From Dysidea avara (taxonomy: Eukaryota > Porifera > Demospongiae > Dictyoceratida > Dysideidae): DNA of 64,000 nt. Location: the NCBI RefSeq assembly GCF_963678975.1, contig NC_089273.1, forward strand, positions 33,728,973-33,792,972, in the 5' to 3' direction. The notes beneath the pieces are model-generated. The model did not search any database and was not told the DNA's origin. It saw nothing but the letters and a program-made list of their open reading frames with translations. The position numbers were made by a program, and so were the translations under genes. Position 1 is the stretch's first letter; the number at the start of each line of letters is the position of its first letter. Below are positions 1 through 11,999 of the stretch, in pieces.

Positions 1-868
1 ATGCACACCACACCAATCACACTGTGACCATAAAGTTACAACTGATAAAAAGCACTTAATGCATTTAGGAGTACTTAATGCATTTAGGAGTGGGAGGCAA
101 GTGATGACATGCTATTATCAAAGTCAACCACTAATCTCAGTATTATTTGTGAATACTGCATCATCTACAGTTTTGCAATTGGTCTTACAATCCTGGAATG
201 TTAGCAATCTACAAACAGTACATAACACTATGCATCAGTCAGCAACTTACCTACTTTAACATCTCTACTTTAAGATTGTTTTAAAAATGTATTTAAAACC
301 TATATCACCAATCATAGCATTTGACTGTGGGTTTTAATTTCACTCAACCAAGGCTTTCATGTTCTACAGTACGATATGTACTGGCCCCACTGATCATTAG
401 TGCACAGTATTGTTATCCCCTTTCTGTTGTTTACATTCTGATGTCTGATGACAAAATTGAGTGTATTTTATTTAGCTATGAGCTAATGGAAATTAATTTT
501 GTTGATACAAACATATATACCAGCTTTGTGCATTGAACCAAACTTTCTATGTGTAATGGCTTAGCAGAAAATGAATTTATTGTCATAGTTATATTTTAAT
601 AACACATATAAATTCAATGAAATTGATACTTTGCGATCCTTCTTACAACCCCTCAATGATAAAGGATGCCACAAAATACCTCTTTTAAATACTAGAGTTT
701 TCTATAATGGCAGAGAATAGCTTTTCATGCATAAATATTAGTGACATACACACCAATGTACAGTCACACTGCTTGACTTATGTGCTTTACACACCATATC
801 CTTAAAGTGTGACTGCACCCCAAGGGTGTGCTGCTGGTTAAGTGTGCTACGACCACCTGAATTTTAAC
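1..868. other. AT-rich non-coding stretch
   Basis: No gene is recognisable. Two short ORFs (66 and 71 codons) have no motif and lie in AT-rich sequence, so they are read as chance frames. A direct duplication of about 18 bp around 55-90 (taatgcatttaggagtactt-like) is the only local structure seen. Confidence 0.6.
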
Positions 869-1250
869 AGTGTAGAATAAATTACCTTGTAGAGAGTTCA
901 GCTACAAAGAAACCATCATGTAGAGAGTTCAGCTACAAACAAATCACCCTGTAGAGAGATCAGCTAGAAGAAGTTACCTTGTAGAGAGTTCAGCTGCAAA
1001 GAAACCATCATGTAGAGAGTTCAGCTGCAAACAACTCACCTGTAGAGAGTTCAGCTACAAACAAATCTCCCTGTAGAGAGATCAGCTAGAAGAAGTCACC
1101 TTGTAGGGAGTTCAGTTACAAAGAAACCACCATGTAGAGAGTTCAGCTACAAACTAGTGACCTTGTAGAGACATCAGCTGGAGGAAGTTACCTTGTAGAG
1201 AGTTCAGTTACAAAGAAACCACCATGGAGAGTTCTGTAATAAATATATGT
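869..1250 (-). repeat. Satellite array S1 (30-31 bp monomer, reverse orientation)
   Basis: About 12 monomers of the window's main satellite, here reading GTAGAGAGTTCAGCTAC followed by a variable AAACAAATCACC-like spacer. The array alternates two half-types (TTCAGCTAC and ATCAGCTAG), giving a ~61 bp dimer. It is followed by an AG-rich block (1251-1427, with a palindromic GCCGGCCATAGGCCGGC hairpin) that leads into a foldback element. Four longer arrays of the same family lie at 5.0-7.2, 8.4-11.4, 42.8-46.9 and 48.1-50.7 kb. No coding capacity is seen. Confidence 0.9.
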
Positions 1251-1427
1251 ATTACATAATTATATAAAAGTAATGTGCATTTACTGATGAAATCAGAAAT
1301 ATTTAAAGTATTCAACATCTGTTTCATCTTTGCTTCTTCCTTTGGTAAAGAAAAAAAGATAGGTTAAAAAACCTCAAAGCCGGCCATAGGCCGGCTTTGG
1401 GGTATACAAATACAAAAAGAAGTGAAA

Positions 1428-1635
1428 TCTAATCCAAAACAGCCAAGCTGTAAAAAAAGAGTGCGGCCCCGGTCTTGGCACAAAAATTCACCTGAATTGT
1501 CGTTATTAAAATTTTTAACAATAACCTACCATCATAGCCATTTCTTGGCCGCCACCTTGGATTTCACATCTTTTTTCACCATAGCCATTTTGAGGGCCGC
1601 ACTTTTTTTTTACAGCTTGGCTGTTTTGGATTAGA
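1428..1635. mobile_element. Foldback element copy F1, internally shortened
   Basis: Starts TCTAATCCAAAACAGCC and ends with the reverse complement (GGATTAGA). The family is a nearly perfect palindrome of ~310 bp whose arms contain CAGCCAAGCTGTAAAAA, GTGCGGCCC and CCACCTTGGATTTCACATC. In this copy much of the left arm is missing, leaving 208 bp. Its right end directly abuts a hairpin-ended module at 1636 with no intervening base. Confidence 0.85.
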
Positions 1636-2195
1636 TCAAGACACACGGTAGTGTGTCGTGCGGCCCAAGAAGCCAGCGCGCCACACCGTGAGTATATTTA
1701 CAGGAAGAAAGAAAACGTTATTTTCACACTTTTGTATCTCGGTGATAGCTTATTTGCTGCAGAGTTTCCCGCCAGCTAGGGGGAAGTCTACATTCCAAAT
1801 TTGAAGGAAATCACTAAAGCCATTTCCGAGATATGAGCGGCCAAAGTTTCGTTTTTTTTTCTTCTTCTTCGTCTTTTCCCACACTTGCAAAAATTGCTAT
1901 AAAACGCGTGCTAAGATCGCCTTGAAAGTTGGCACACAGAAAGGGAGTCCAAAGGCGAATCCTAGCATCAAATGTGGTGCAAATCCGATGAAAGGTTCAG
2001 GAGTTATGACCGATTATTCGCATAAAACAAGATTGATTGTTGTCACGCCTACAGGGTAAACCGCTTCATGGTATGAATTGAAATTGCTATGTAGATGGAG
2101 TAACCATCGTAGGAGTGCCTTTTGGTGGTTTGAAAGGAATCCAGATTAAGACCACGGAGATATGACACAAAACCCAACCTGTGTCACAATTAGGT
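1636..2195 (-). repeat. Hairpin-ended conserved module (reverse copy)
   Basis: Begins TCAA, then a perfect stem-loop at 1640-1657 (GACACAC-GGTA-GTGTGTC), then GTGCGGCCCAAGAAGCC. It continues through ~540 bp that match, reversed, 46.95-47.59 kb and 50.8-51.55 kb, including GTTGTCACGCCTACAGGG and the region near 2100 about a 'mouse-over' CACTCCTACGATGG match in the other copies. It is cut off near 2195, before the satellite. It is the conserved terminal region of the satellite-bearing composite element. Confidence 0.85.
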
Positions 2196-2206
2196 GGGGA
2201 CTATTC

Positions 2207-2262
2207 TACGGAACGGAACGGAACGGAATGATGGACTAAACCACGGAACGGAACGGAACGCT
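2207..2262. repeat. CGGAA pentanucleotide repeat patch
   Basis: Two runs of ACGGAACGGAACGGAACG separated by about 20 bases. It is a simple repeat at the broken edge of the preceding module. Confidence 0.9.
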
Positions 2263-2329
2263 TTCTCAAATTGAAGCTTGAAACTTACCATTGCTGAAAC
2301 TTTCCCTTATAAGTTAGCAGCGGAATCTC

Positions 2330-4545
2330 CAGTGGGTGATTAAACATAAGACAAAAAGAATTAACGGATCGATTGTGGGTTTTTGTTGGTTGTCATTAGT
2401 AACGAAGTATTATTGTGGGATGAGCTGTATCAGTGATGTTCATCCATACGGAAGGGAACTTTATGTGAGCTGTTTTTCTTATTTAGACTTTATAAAACAG
2501 TCTGGGCCGGTCTTTCAAGTCATAAGTCAGTGTATAAATAAAGCAAGCAGGAAGATACTGGTAACAGGAAAGAGCCAGCTGAATTAAAACTTAAAGAATT
2601 TTGTGCAGTGTGTGAGGAGCAAATCTTTTGGCAGACTGCAAGGAGGGTATATTCTACAAACATCACTGAAGTGTATGCATGGAGTTATTTATATATTAAC
2701 AGCTGGTGCAGTGGACTAATGCCGTATTCAATAGTGAGCTGATTTTATCTGTTGCACAATTCAAGGATGTGTCTGACTGCTAGCCTTGAATCAGGCTAAA
2801 TGCCAAAACTCCAAGATCAGCCAAATCTCTATTATAAGCCACATGTGAAACCATGCCCGTAGCCACCAGGCAAACGGGATTTGGACCAGGATGTGTGTGT
2901 AATTTCAATGTATCTAGTCAGACCTGAAATGGAACACACATTAATTACATACCACCTAAGAATCCTAGGATTTCTTAAGTGTAACATTTCACATGCTTCA
3001 CTTCAAACAAAACAGGTTAAATTAGTTTATCTATTTTCAAGTGATTCCCAGTCCAGCTGGTCCATGAAATTACAATGGGATCACATGTATTTGTTACAGT
3101 GCGGGCTGTCCTGTGTTGGATCTACTCTAGAGTTGAAACTTCAAGGTAGACTCACTGCCAATGTACTGACACTAGTACTGTTGTAGCATGTATAAGTGGA
3201 GGACAAATGAAATAGTAATGCTAGATTATTTATGTATACAAATTTTTCATAATGAAATTGATATCCCATTTTGATTTGTACTTCCACTTTGCAACATATT
3301 CAAGAACAAGAAGCTACCACACTTAATCTCCAACCACTGTCATTAATTAACCAAGATCTCACTAGTCTGTAATTCACCTTACTGTAGTGATTTTATTGAT
3401 TCATCTGTATGTTTTCATTTTTCTTTGAAGTTGTACCAAGAGTTCATAATAAGGTGGAGAGTGTCTAACTTGAATGCATTCACCAAACACCCTGCTTAAA
3501 GTAACACCTCGGCCTTATTTCAGAACAAAGGCTTTACCAACAGTTTTCTACCCCCCAGTAAAGGTGTTGATTTGATGAAAGGTGAACTTTACGCAGGGTG
3601 TTTGTACAGGCCATACTGAGAGTTAGACACTCTCCCCCATACAAATCAGTATTACGAACTGTTGGTTGTACAGTAGAGGTATAAAACAAAGATAAGTTTC
3701 TCTCCCATCTTATTCTAGGATTTCTATTGACAAGGAAAATTCAATTATTTGTATACAGGCTCAAAATTGAGAAAATATAAAGAAAGTGAATTAATATTAT
3801 ACAGTCAGTTTGCTTTTGGATATTTAATGTCTCCAACCACAACAAAAATTAGATTAATCCATGCATCTCATCACTGGTCGTCTGAACATTCTGAAAGTGA
3901 TACCTCACTCAATCAACCATATATTATTCTGTTTATTAGACTGAATAAAGTCATGATTACCTAAACAATCACTTAATTAAAGTTTTATAATTATCCTATT
4001 CCATTTTCCTGGAGGTTCCACTGATAAAATGCAATTTCAGCAATGATAGCAGCTAGCCAAGCTACAAGTTGATTCAGAAAGCATTCCATTCTGTAAAATA
4101 GACCCCATCCAGAATTCAACTCAGTACTCAGGCTGAGATATCTGACAATAGTCCACTACTCTGTTAATGAATCATTGATGTTCACACAATACAGCCTCCT
4201 TGAGGTATCTGAATGTTTGCTCCTCACACACTGCACAAAATTCCTTTAGATTCTGCTTAGACTGAGTTGATTCAGCTTGTCACCATACTTGTTTCCTTTG
4301 TAGTGTAGCTATACACATACTGATTTATGCCGATTAGAAAGGCTGGGCCTCAGACTGTACATTCTAAAGTCAAGTAAGTAAACATAACTCACATACTAGT
4401 AAAAACAAGTCATGCATTAAGTTCCCTACTTGGTATATCCAAAGATGAACACACTGAGTCAGCTATTCCCACAATTAGTACTTCGTTACTAATGACAACC
4501 AACAAGAACCCACAATCGATCCTTAAATTCGTTTTATCTTTCTTG
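2330..4545. repeat. Diverged inverted-repeat pair enclosing ~1.5 kb
   Basis: The segment at about 2330-2640 (containing TTGGTTGTCATTAGTAACGA and GTGCAGTGTGTGAGGAGCAAA) matches the reverse complement of about 4190-4545. The two arms are clearly related but diverged. They may be the long terminal inverted repeats of an old DNA element. The interior has no recognisable gene; a 101-codon ORF at 2881-3186 shows no motif. No target-site duplication was found. Confidence 0.55.
3453..3638. mobile_element. Small palindromic MITE (~186 bp)
   Basis: The left end GGTGGAGAGTGTCTAACT pairs with the right end AGTTAGACACTCTCCCCC with about one mismatch. Inner segments CAAACACCCTGC and GCAGGGTGTTTG are also inverted. 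Non-coding. It lies inside the interval between the 2.3/4.2 kb inverted arms. Confidence 0.7.
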
Positions 4546-4867
4546 TTATGTTATTGTTATTATCTACTTTACCAGTTAGGCACTGGAGGGTGTACACAGA
4601 AGGCAGAGTCTGTTCTTGGGGTACGTTTGATCATAGAAACTATGATCAAACGTACCCCAAGAAAGATAAAACGAATTTAAGGATCGATTGTGGGTTCTTG
4701 TTGGTTGTCATTAGTAACGAAGTACTAATTGTGGGAATAGCTGACTCAGTGTGTTCATCTTCGGATATACCAAGTAGGGAACTTAATGCATGACTTGTTT
4801 TTACTAGTGTGTGAGTTATTTTTACTTACTTGACTTTAGAATGTACAGTCTGAGGCCCAGCCTTTCT
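4336..4867. repeat. Near-perfect palindrome with 210-bp arms
   Basis: The arms 4336-4545 and 4658-4867 are inverted copies with only a few differences. The 112-bp centre carries a perfect palindrome of its own (4615-4661; 22-bp arms, spacer AAA, core TACGTTTGATCATAG). The arm sequence is related to 2380-2600, so the palindrome arose from that older repeat. Such a long, little-diverged palindrome implies recent formation or arm-to-arm conversion. Confidence 0.85.
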
Positions 4868-4904
4868 TATTCTTACGATTCGAAAGGAACTCCGTGTAGT
4901 AAAT

Positions 4905-7240
4905 GCGAGGTCGAGATACTCTAATAGAACAGTCACCCTAATAGAGCATTCAGCTAATTTATTTACTCTATTATAGAATTCTATTACATTACAAGTTATT
5001 CTGTAGGGACTTCAGCTGCAAACAGTTAATCTTATAGACAGTTCAGCAAGAAGCAAGTCACCCTGTGGAGAGTTAAGCTACAATTATATCACTGTAGAGA
5101 TTCAGAACATTACAAGTCACACTGAAGAAAGTTCAGCTATAAACAAGTCATGCACCCTGTAGAAAGTTCACCTACAATTAAATCACTCTCTAGAGAATTC
5201 AGCTACACACAAGTCACTGTGCAGAGAGTTCAGCTACAAACAAATTATCCTGTAGAGAGATCAGCTACAAACAAAACACTTTGCAGAGAGTTCAGCTACA
5301 AACAAATCAATCTTTAGAGTGATCAGCAACAAACAAATCAACTTGTAGAGAGATCAGCTAGAAACAAATCAACCTGCAGAGAGATCAGCTAGAAACAAAT
5401 CAACCTGCAGAGAGATCAGCTAGAAACAAATCAGCTTGTAGAGAGATAAGTTACACACAAATCAACCTGTAGAGAGATAAGCTAGAAACAAATCACCCTG
5501 TAGAGAGTTCAGCTAACCTGCAGAGAGATCAGCTACAAACAAACCACCTTATAGACAGTTCAGCTACAAACAAATTACCCTGTAGAGAGATCGACTACAA
5601 ACAAATCAACTTGCAGAGAGATCAGCTACACACAAATCAACTTGTAGAGAGATCAGCTAGAAACAAATCACCCTGTAGAGACTTCAGCTACAAACAAATC
5701 AATGTGCAGAGAGATCAACTACAAACAAATCACCCTGTAGAGAGATCATCTAGAAATTAGACACAATGTAAGGAGTTCAGCTACAAGCAATACACCCTGT
5801 TGAGATTTCAGCTATACGTACAAACAAATCAACCTGTAGAGCGATCAGCTAGAAACAAATCACACTGAAGAGAGGTCAACTGCAAAAAATCACCCCGTAG
5901 AGAGATCAGCTAGAAACAAATCACCCTGTAGAGACTTCAGCTACAAACAAATCAACCTGCAGAGAGATCAGCTACAAACAAATCACCCTGTAGAGATTTC
6001 AGCTAAAACAAACCAACCTGCAGAGAGATCAGCTACAAACAAATCACCTTATAGAGAGTTCAGCTACAAACAGATTACCCTGTAGAGAGATCAACTACAA
6101 ACAAATCAACTTGCAGAGAGATCAGCTACAAAAAATCACCCTGTAGAGAGATCAGCTAGAAATAAATCACCCTGTAGAAACTTCAGCTACAAACAAATCA
6201 ACCTGCAGAGAGATCAGCTACAAAAAATCACCCTGTAGAGAGATCAGCTAGAAACTAGACACAATGTAAGGAGTTCAGCTACAAGCAAATCACCTTATAG
6301 AGAGTTCAGCTACAAACAAATTGCCCTGTGGAGAGATCATTTACAAACAAATCAACCTGCAGAGAGATCAGCTACACACAAATCACCATGTAGAGATTTC
6401 AGCTGCAAACAAATCACCCTGTAGAGAGATCAGCTAGAAACTAGACACAATGTAAAGAGTTTAGGTAGAAGAGGTCACCTTATAGAGAGTTCAGCTACAA
6501 AGAAACCATCACGTAGAAAGTTCAGCTGCAAACAAATCACTCTGTATAGAGTTCAGCTAGAAAAAGTCACCTTGTAGAGAGTTCAGCTACAAAGAAACTG
6601 CCATGTAGAGAGTTCAGCCTCAAACAAATTACCATGTAGAGAATTCAACAACAAACAAATTGCCCTGTAGAGGGATCAGCTAGAAGAAGTTACTTTGTAG
6701 AGAATTCAGCTACAAAGAAACCATCATGTAGAGAGTTCAGCTACAAAGAAAGCACCATGTAGAGAGTTTAGCTGCAAACAAATGACCTGTAGAGAGTTCA
6801 GCTAGAAACAAATCACCCTGTAGAGAGATCAGCTAGAAGAGGTCACCTTGGAGAGAGTTCAGCTACAAAGAAATAACCACATAAAGAGTTCAGCTGCAAA
6901 CAATTCACCCTGTAGAGGGATCAGCTAAAAGAAGTCACCTTGTAGAGAGTTCAGCTACAAAGAAATCACCCTGTAGAGAGTTCAGCTAGAAGAAGTCACC
7001 TTATAGAGAGTTCAGCTACAAAGAAACCATCATGTAGAAAGTTCAGCTACAAAGAAACCACCATGGATGTAGAGAGTTTAGCTGCAAACAAATAACCTGT
7101 AGAGAGTTCAGCTAGAAACAAATCACCCTGTAGAGAAATCAGCTAGAAGAATTTAACTTGTAGAGAGTTCAGCTACAAAGAAACCATCCTGTATATAGTT
7201 CAGTTATATTTTAAGTCACCCAGTAGAGAGATCAGCTGCT
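4905..7240 (-). repeat. Satellite array S2 with its junction block (reverse orientation)
   Basis: Starts with the motif GATACTCTAATAGAACAGTC and a ~270 bp transition that matches, reversed, 46.67-46.96 and 50.48-50.81 kb. About 70 monomers of the 30-31 bp satellite follow, mostly GTAGAGAGATCAGCTA and GTAGAGAGTTCAGCTAC forms. It passes at 7245-7454 into the AG-rich block and foldback F2. With S3 it forms one arm of a giant inverted structure. Short ORFs here are by-products of the repeat. Confidence 0.92.
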
Positions 7241-7454
7241 AAAAAATATCCTGTGGGGAATAATGGGCATGTAATAAATATATGTATATAATTTGTATAA
7301 TTACTAATAAAATCAAAAATAATTGAAGTATTAAAAATCTTCTACAAGTTCTTTTCTTCTTCTTGTGGTAAATAAAAAAAACACATGGGTTCAAAAAGCC
7401 CCAAAGCCAGCCATAGGCCGGCTTTGCAGTATACAAATACAAAAAGAAGTGATA

Positions 7455-7774
7455 TCTAATCAAAAACAGCCAAGCTGTAAAAAAGGTGCGGCCCCCTAAA
7501 AGGCCATGGTAAAAAAGATGTGAAATCCAAGGTGGTGGCCACGAAATGGCTGTGATGGTAGGTTAATGGTAAAAATTTTAATAATGACAATTCAGGTGAA
7601 TTTGGTGCCAAGACCAAGTGGCACAAAATTCACCTGAATTGTTGTTATTAAAATTTTACCATTAACCTACCATCACAGCCATTTCGTGGCCGCCACCTTG
7701 GATTTCACATCTTTTTTACCATGGCCTTTTTTGGGGGCCGCACCTTTTTTACAGCTTGTCTGTTTTTGATTAGA
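7455..7774. mobile_element. Foldback element copy F2
   Basis: Complete palindromic copy of about 320 bp, from TCTAATCAAAAACAGCC to its reverse complement, with a short loop near 7612. The arms differ only at scattered bases. It is preceded by an inverted AG-rich block (GCCAGCCATAGGCCGGC hairpin). Together with F3, 133 bp downstream, it forms the centre of the 4.9-11.9 kb inverted structure. Confidence 0.88.
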
Positions 7775-7907
7775 TATATAATAGTATAGTGGAACCTCTC
7801 TTATCTGGGCAGTATACTACTATGAATCTCAGAACTGTCTGTAACTAAGGCTAACATGCATACTTCTTATGCATGTATGCACAGAGATATCTGAGAGTAT
7901 ATTATTA
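7775..7907. other. Spacer between two foldbacks
   Basis: 133 bp that belong to neither foldback. It contains TAGTGGAACCTCTC, which resembles the ends of pogo/Tigger-type MITEs, and a small TTATGCATG palindrome. No gene. Confidence 0.45.
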
Positions 7908-8225
7908 TCTAATCCAAGCTGTAAAAAAACAGTGCGGCCCTCAAAAAGGCTATGATGAAAAAAGATGTGAAATCCAAGGTGGCGGCCAAGAAATGGCTGT
8001 GATGGTAGGTTAATGGTAAAAATTTTAATAACGACAATTCAGGTGAATTTTTGTGCCGCTTGGTCTTGGAAAAAAATTCACCTAAATTGCCGTTATTAAA
8101 ATTTTTACCATTAACCTACCATCACAGCCATTTCTTGGCTTCCACCTTGGATTTCACATCTTTTTTCATCATAGCCTTTTTGAGGGCCGCACTGTTTTTT
8201 TACAGCTTGGCTGTTTTGGATTAGA
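7908..8225. mobile_element. Foldback element copy F3
   Basis: Palindromic copy of about 318 bp, same family as F1, F2 and F4-F6 (TCTAATCC start, GGATTAGA end). It is followed by the AG-rich block in forward orientation (8226-8397: a decayed hairpin, TTTCTCTACCACAGGAAGAC and TTTTATCAGTAAATGTAC) and then array S3. Confidence 0.88.
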
Positions 8226-8397
8226 TTTCATTTCTTTTTGTATATGTATACCACAAATAGACCGGCTTTGGGACTTTTTTAACCTGTCTTTTTTTTCTCT
8301 ACCACAGGAAGACGAAAAGATGAAGCAGATGTACTTTAAATATTTCTGATTTTATCAGTAAATGTACAAATTATATATATAATACATATATTTATTA

Positions 8398-11300
8398 CAG
8401 AACTCTCCATGGTGGTTTCTTTGTAACTGATCACTCTACAAGGTGACTTCTTCTTGCTACCCTCTCTACAGGGTGAATTGTTAGTAGCTGAACAATCTAC
8501 AAGGTAACTTCTTCTAGCTGATCTCTCTACATGGGTGATTTGTTTGTAGCTGAACTATCTACAAGGTAATTTCTTCTAGCTGATCTCTCTACAGGGTGAT
8601 TTGTTTGTAGCTGAATTCTGTGCAGGTGATTTGTTTGCAGTTGAGCTCTTTACAGAATGGTTTCTTTGTAGCTGAACTCTCTACAAGGTAACTTCTTCTA
8701 ACTTATCTTTCTACAGGGAAATTTTTTTGTGGCTGAATTTTCTACAGGGTGATTTCTTTGAAGCTGAACTCTCTACATGGTGGTTTCTTTGTAACTGAAC
8801 TCTCTACAAGGTAATTTCTTCTGGCTGATCTCTCTGCAGGGTGATTTGTTTGTAGCTGAACTCTCTACAGGTGATTTCGTTGCAGCTGAACTCTCTACAT
8901 GATGGTTTCTTTGTAGCTGAACTCTCCACAAGTTAACTTCTTCTATCTCATCTCTCTACAGGGAGATTTGTTTGTAGCTTAACTCTCTACAGGTGATTTT
9001 TTTGCAGCTGAACTCTCTACATGGTGGTTCTTTGTAGCCGAACTCTCTACAAGGTAACTTCTTCTAGCTGATCTTTCTACAGGGAGATTTGTTTGTAGCT
9101 GAACTCTCTACAGGTGATTTGTTTGCAATTGAACTCTCTACGTGATGGTTAATTGTAGCTGAACTCTCTACAAGGTGACTTCTTCTAGCTGATCTTTCTA
9201 CAGGGAGATTTGTTTGCAGTTGAATTCTCTACATGATGGTTCTTTGTAGCTGAATTCTCTACAAGGTGACTTCTTCTAGCTGATCTTTCTACAGGGAGAT
9301 TTGTTTGTAGCTGAACTCTCTAAATGATGGTTTCTTTGTAACTAAACTCTCTACAAAGTGACTTCTTCTAGCTGATCTTTCTAGAGGGTGATTTGTTTGT
9401 AGCTGAATTCTCTACAAGGAAACTTCTTCTAGCTAATCTCTCTACAGGGAGATTTGTTTGTAGCTGAACTCTCTACAGGTGATTTTTTTTGCAGCTGAAC
9501 TCTCTACATAATGGTTTCTTTGTAGCTGAACTCTCTACAAGGTAATTTCTTTTAGCTGATGTCTCTACAAGGTCACTAGTTTGTAGCTGATCTCTCTACA
9601 TGATGATTTCTTTGTAACTGAACTCTCTACAAGGAAACTTCTTCTAACTGATCTTTCTACAGGGAGATTTGTTTGTAGTTGAACTCTCTACAGGTGATTT
9701 GTTTGAAGCTGAACTCTCTACATGATGGTTTCTTTGTAACTGAACTTTCTACAAGGTGACTTCTTCTAGCTGATCTTTCTACAGGGAGATTCGTTTGTAG
9801 CTGAACTCTCTACAGGTGATTTGTTTGCAGCTGAACTCTCTACAAGGTAACTGATGTCTCTACAAGGTCACTAGTTTGTAGCTGAACTCTCTATATGGTG
9901 GTTTCTTTGTAACTGAACTCTCTACAAGGTGACTCCTTCTAGCTGATCTTTCTAGAGGGTGATTTGTTTGTAGCTGAACTCTCTACAAGGAAACTTCTTC
10001 TAGTGGATTTCTCTACAGGGAGATTTGTTTGTAACTGAACTCTCTACAGGTGATTTGTTTGCAGCTGAACTCTCTACGTGATGGTTTCTTTGTAGCTGAA
10101 CTCTCTACAAGGTAACTTCTTCTAGTTGATCTCTCTACAGGGAGATTTGTTTGTAGCTGAACTCTCTACAGGTGATTTGTTTGCAGCTGAACTCTCTACG
10201 TGATGGTTTCTTTGTAGCTGAACTCTCTACAAGGTAATTTCTTTTAGCTGATGTCTCTACAAGGTCACTAGTTTGTAGCTGAACTCTCTACATGATGATT
10301 TCTTTGTAACTGAACTCTCTACAAAGTGACTCCTTCAAGCTGATCTTTCTACAGGGTGATTTGTTTGTAGCTGAACTCTCTACAAGGAAACTTCTTCAAA
10401 CTGATCTCTCTACAGGGAAATTTGTTTGTAGCTGAACTCTCTACAGGTGATTTGTTTACAGCTAAACTCTCCACATGATGGTTTATTTGTAGCTGAACTC
10501 TCTACAAGGAAACTTCTTCTAGCTGATCTCTCTACAGGGAGATTTGTTTGTAGCGGAACTCTCTAAAGGTGATTTGTTTGCAGCTGAACTCTCTACAATA
10601 TGGTTTCTTTGTAGCTGGACTCTCCACAAGGTAACTTCTTCTAGCTGATCTTTCTACAGGGTGATTTGTTTGTAGCTGAACTCTATACAAGGAAACTTCT
10701 TATAGCTGATCTCTTTACAGGGAGATTTGTTTGTAGCTGAACCATCTACAAGGAAACTTCTTCTAGCTGATCTCTCTACAGGGAGATTAGTTTGTAGCTG
10801 AACTCTCTACAGGTGATTTGTTTGCAGCTGAACTCTCTACATGATGGTTTCTTTTCAACTGAACTCTCCACAAGGTAACTTCATCTAGCTGATCTTTCTA
10901 CAGGGTGATTTGTTTGTAGCTGAACTCTCTACAAGGAAACTTCTTATAGCTGATCTCTCTACAGGGAGATTTGTTTGTAGCTGAACTCTCTACAGGTGAT
11001 TTGTTTGCAGCTGAACTCTCTACATGGTGGTTTCTTTGTAGCTGAACTCTCTACAAGGTAATTTCTTTTAGCTGATGTCTCTACAAGGTCACTAGTTTGT
11101 AGCTGAGTTCTCTACATGATGGTTTCTTTGTAACTGAACTCTCTACAAGGTGACTCCTTCTAGCTGATCTTCTACAGGGTGATTTGTTTGTAGCAGAACT
11201 CTCTACAAGGAAATTTCTTCTAGCTGATCTCTCTACAGGGAGATTTGTTTGTAGCTGAACTCTCTACAGGTGCTTTGTTTGCAGCTGAACTCTCTACATG

Positions 11301-11420
11301 ATGGTTTCTTTGTAGCTGAACTCTCTACAAGGTAATTTCTTCTAGCTGATCTTTCTACAGGGTGAATTGTTTCTAGCTTATCTCTATACAGGTTACTTGT
11401 TTCTAGCTGATCTCTTGAAT
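8398..11420 (+). repeat. Satellite array S3 (forward orientation)
   Basis: About 3.0 kb of the 30-31 bp satellite, forward form GTAGCTGAACTCTCTACA with spacers AGGTAACTTCTTCTA, GGGAGATTTGTTT or GGTGATTTGTTTGCA. The monomers cycle in a higher-order pattern of roughly five types, including an ATGTCTCTACAAGGTCACTA variant that recurs several times. It ends at the GACTGCTCTATTAGAGTATC motif at about 11431. Confidence 0.92.
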
Positions 11421-11927
11421 TCTCTTCAGGGTGACTGCTCTATTAGAGTATCTCGATCTCGCACTTGCTGCTCCATGTTGGATTTCGTGTTATAACTCCG
11501 TGGCTTTAAGTCTGATTCTTCTACACCATTGAAGAGCCTTTCTAAGATGATTACTCCTTCTATACAGCGATTTATAAGCATTTCCCCTAGCGGTTTATCT
11601 GGTAGGCGTGCCAAGTAGTCGTTTTTTTATTAGCTAATCTCGATTGCATAATTGTTACACACTGTTGGTTTTTTCGTTGTATCTTCCTGGTTTTTAGCTC
11701 GATTTCTTTCAAACTACAAAAGGTTTGAGGTTCAATAGTTAACCTATTCATCCACCGATTTTCAGCTTCTTCCCATACGTGGTTTACCCTGTAGGCGTGA
11801 CAACATATTGGTGTTATTTTTCGTGAATAATCGATCATAACTCTTTTCCTGTTTATCGTATTCCAGCCAAAGGTGGTACAGAGATGCGCCTTTATACCCC
11901 CCTTTATACCCCCCTTGCGCATTGGCT
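11421..11927 (+). repeat. Diverged copy of the conserved end module
   Basis: Runs from the CTCTATTAGAGTATC motif through sequence recognisably related to 46.95-47.40 kb (GGTTTACCCTGTAGGCGTG and AATAATCGATCATAACTC are shared) but much more diverged than the other copies. It stops at two CTTTATACCCCCC units near 11910 and lacks the terminal hairpin. Two short reverse ORFs inside it are not genes. Confidence 0.75.
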
Positions 11928-11999
11928 ATGGCACTCACGAAATATTATTCACAGCTATCCAACCTGTACACAGTGCTTTTTGAAACAAGTGATTGTGGG

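Noticed and set aside
1422-1634. Short ORFs over foldbacks, e.g. the 70-, 68- and 83-codon frames with the HHSHFLAATLDFTSFF peptide
   Set aside because: The same peptide appears because the same palindromic element recurs; there is no family similarity and the opposite strand is equally constrained.
2881-3186. Possible host gene (101 codons)
   Set aside because: No domain, no codon-usage contrast visible, no splice context; it lies between repeat arms.
4990-11420. CRISPR-like array of ~30-bp repeats
   Set aside because: The period is contiguous tandem repetition without unique spacers of constant size, monomers diverge gradually, and there are no cas genes. It is a satellite.
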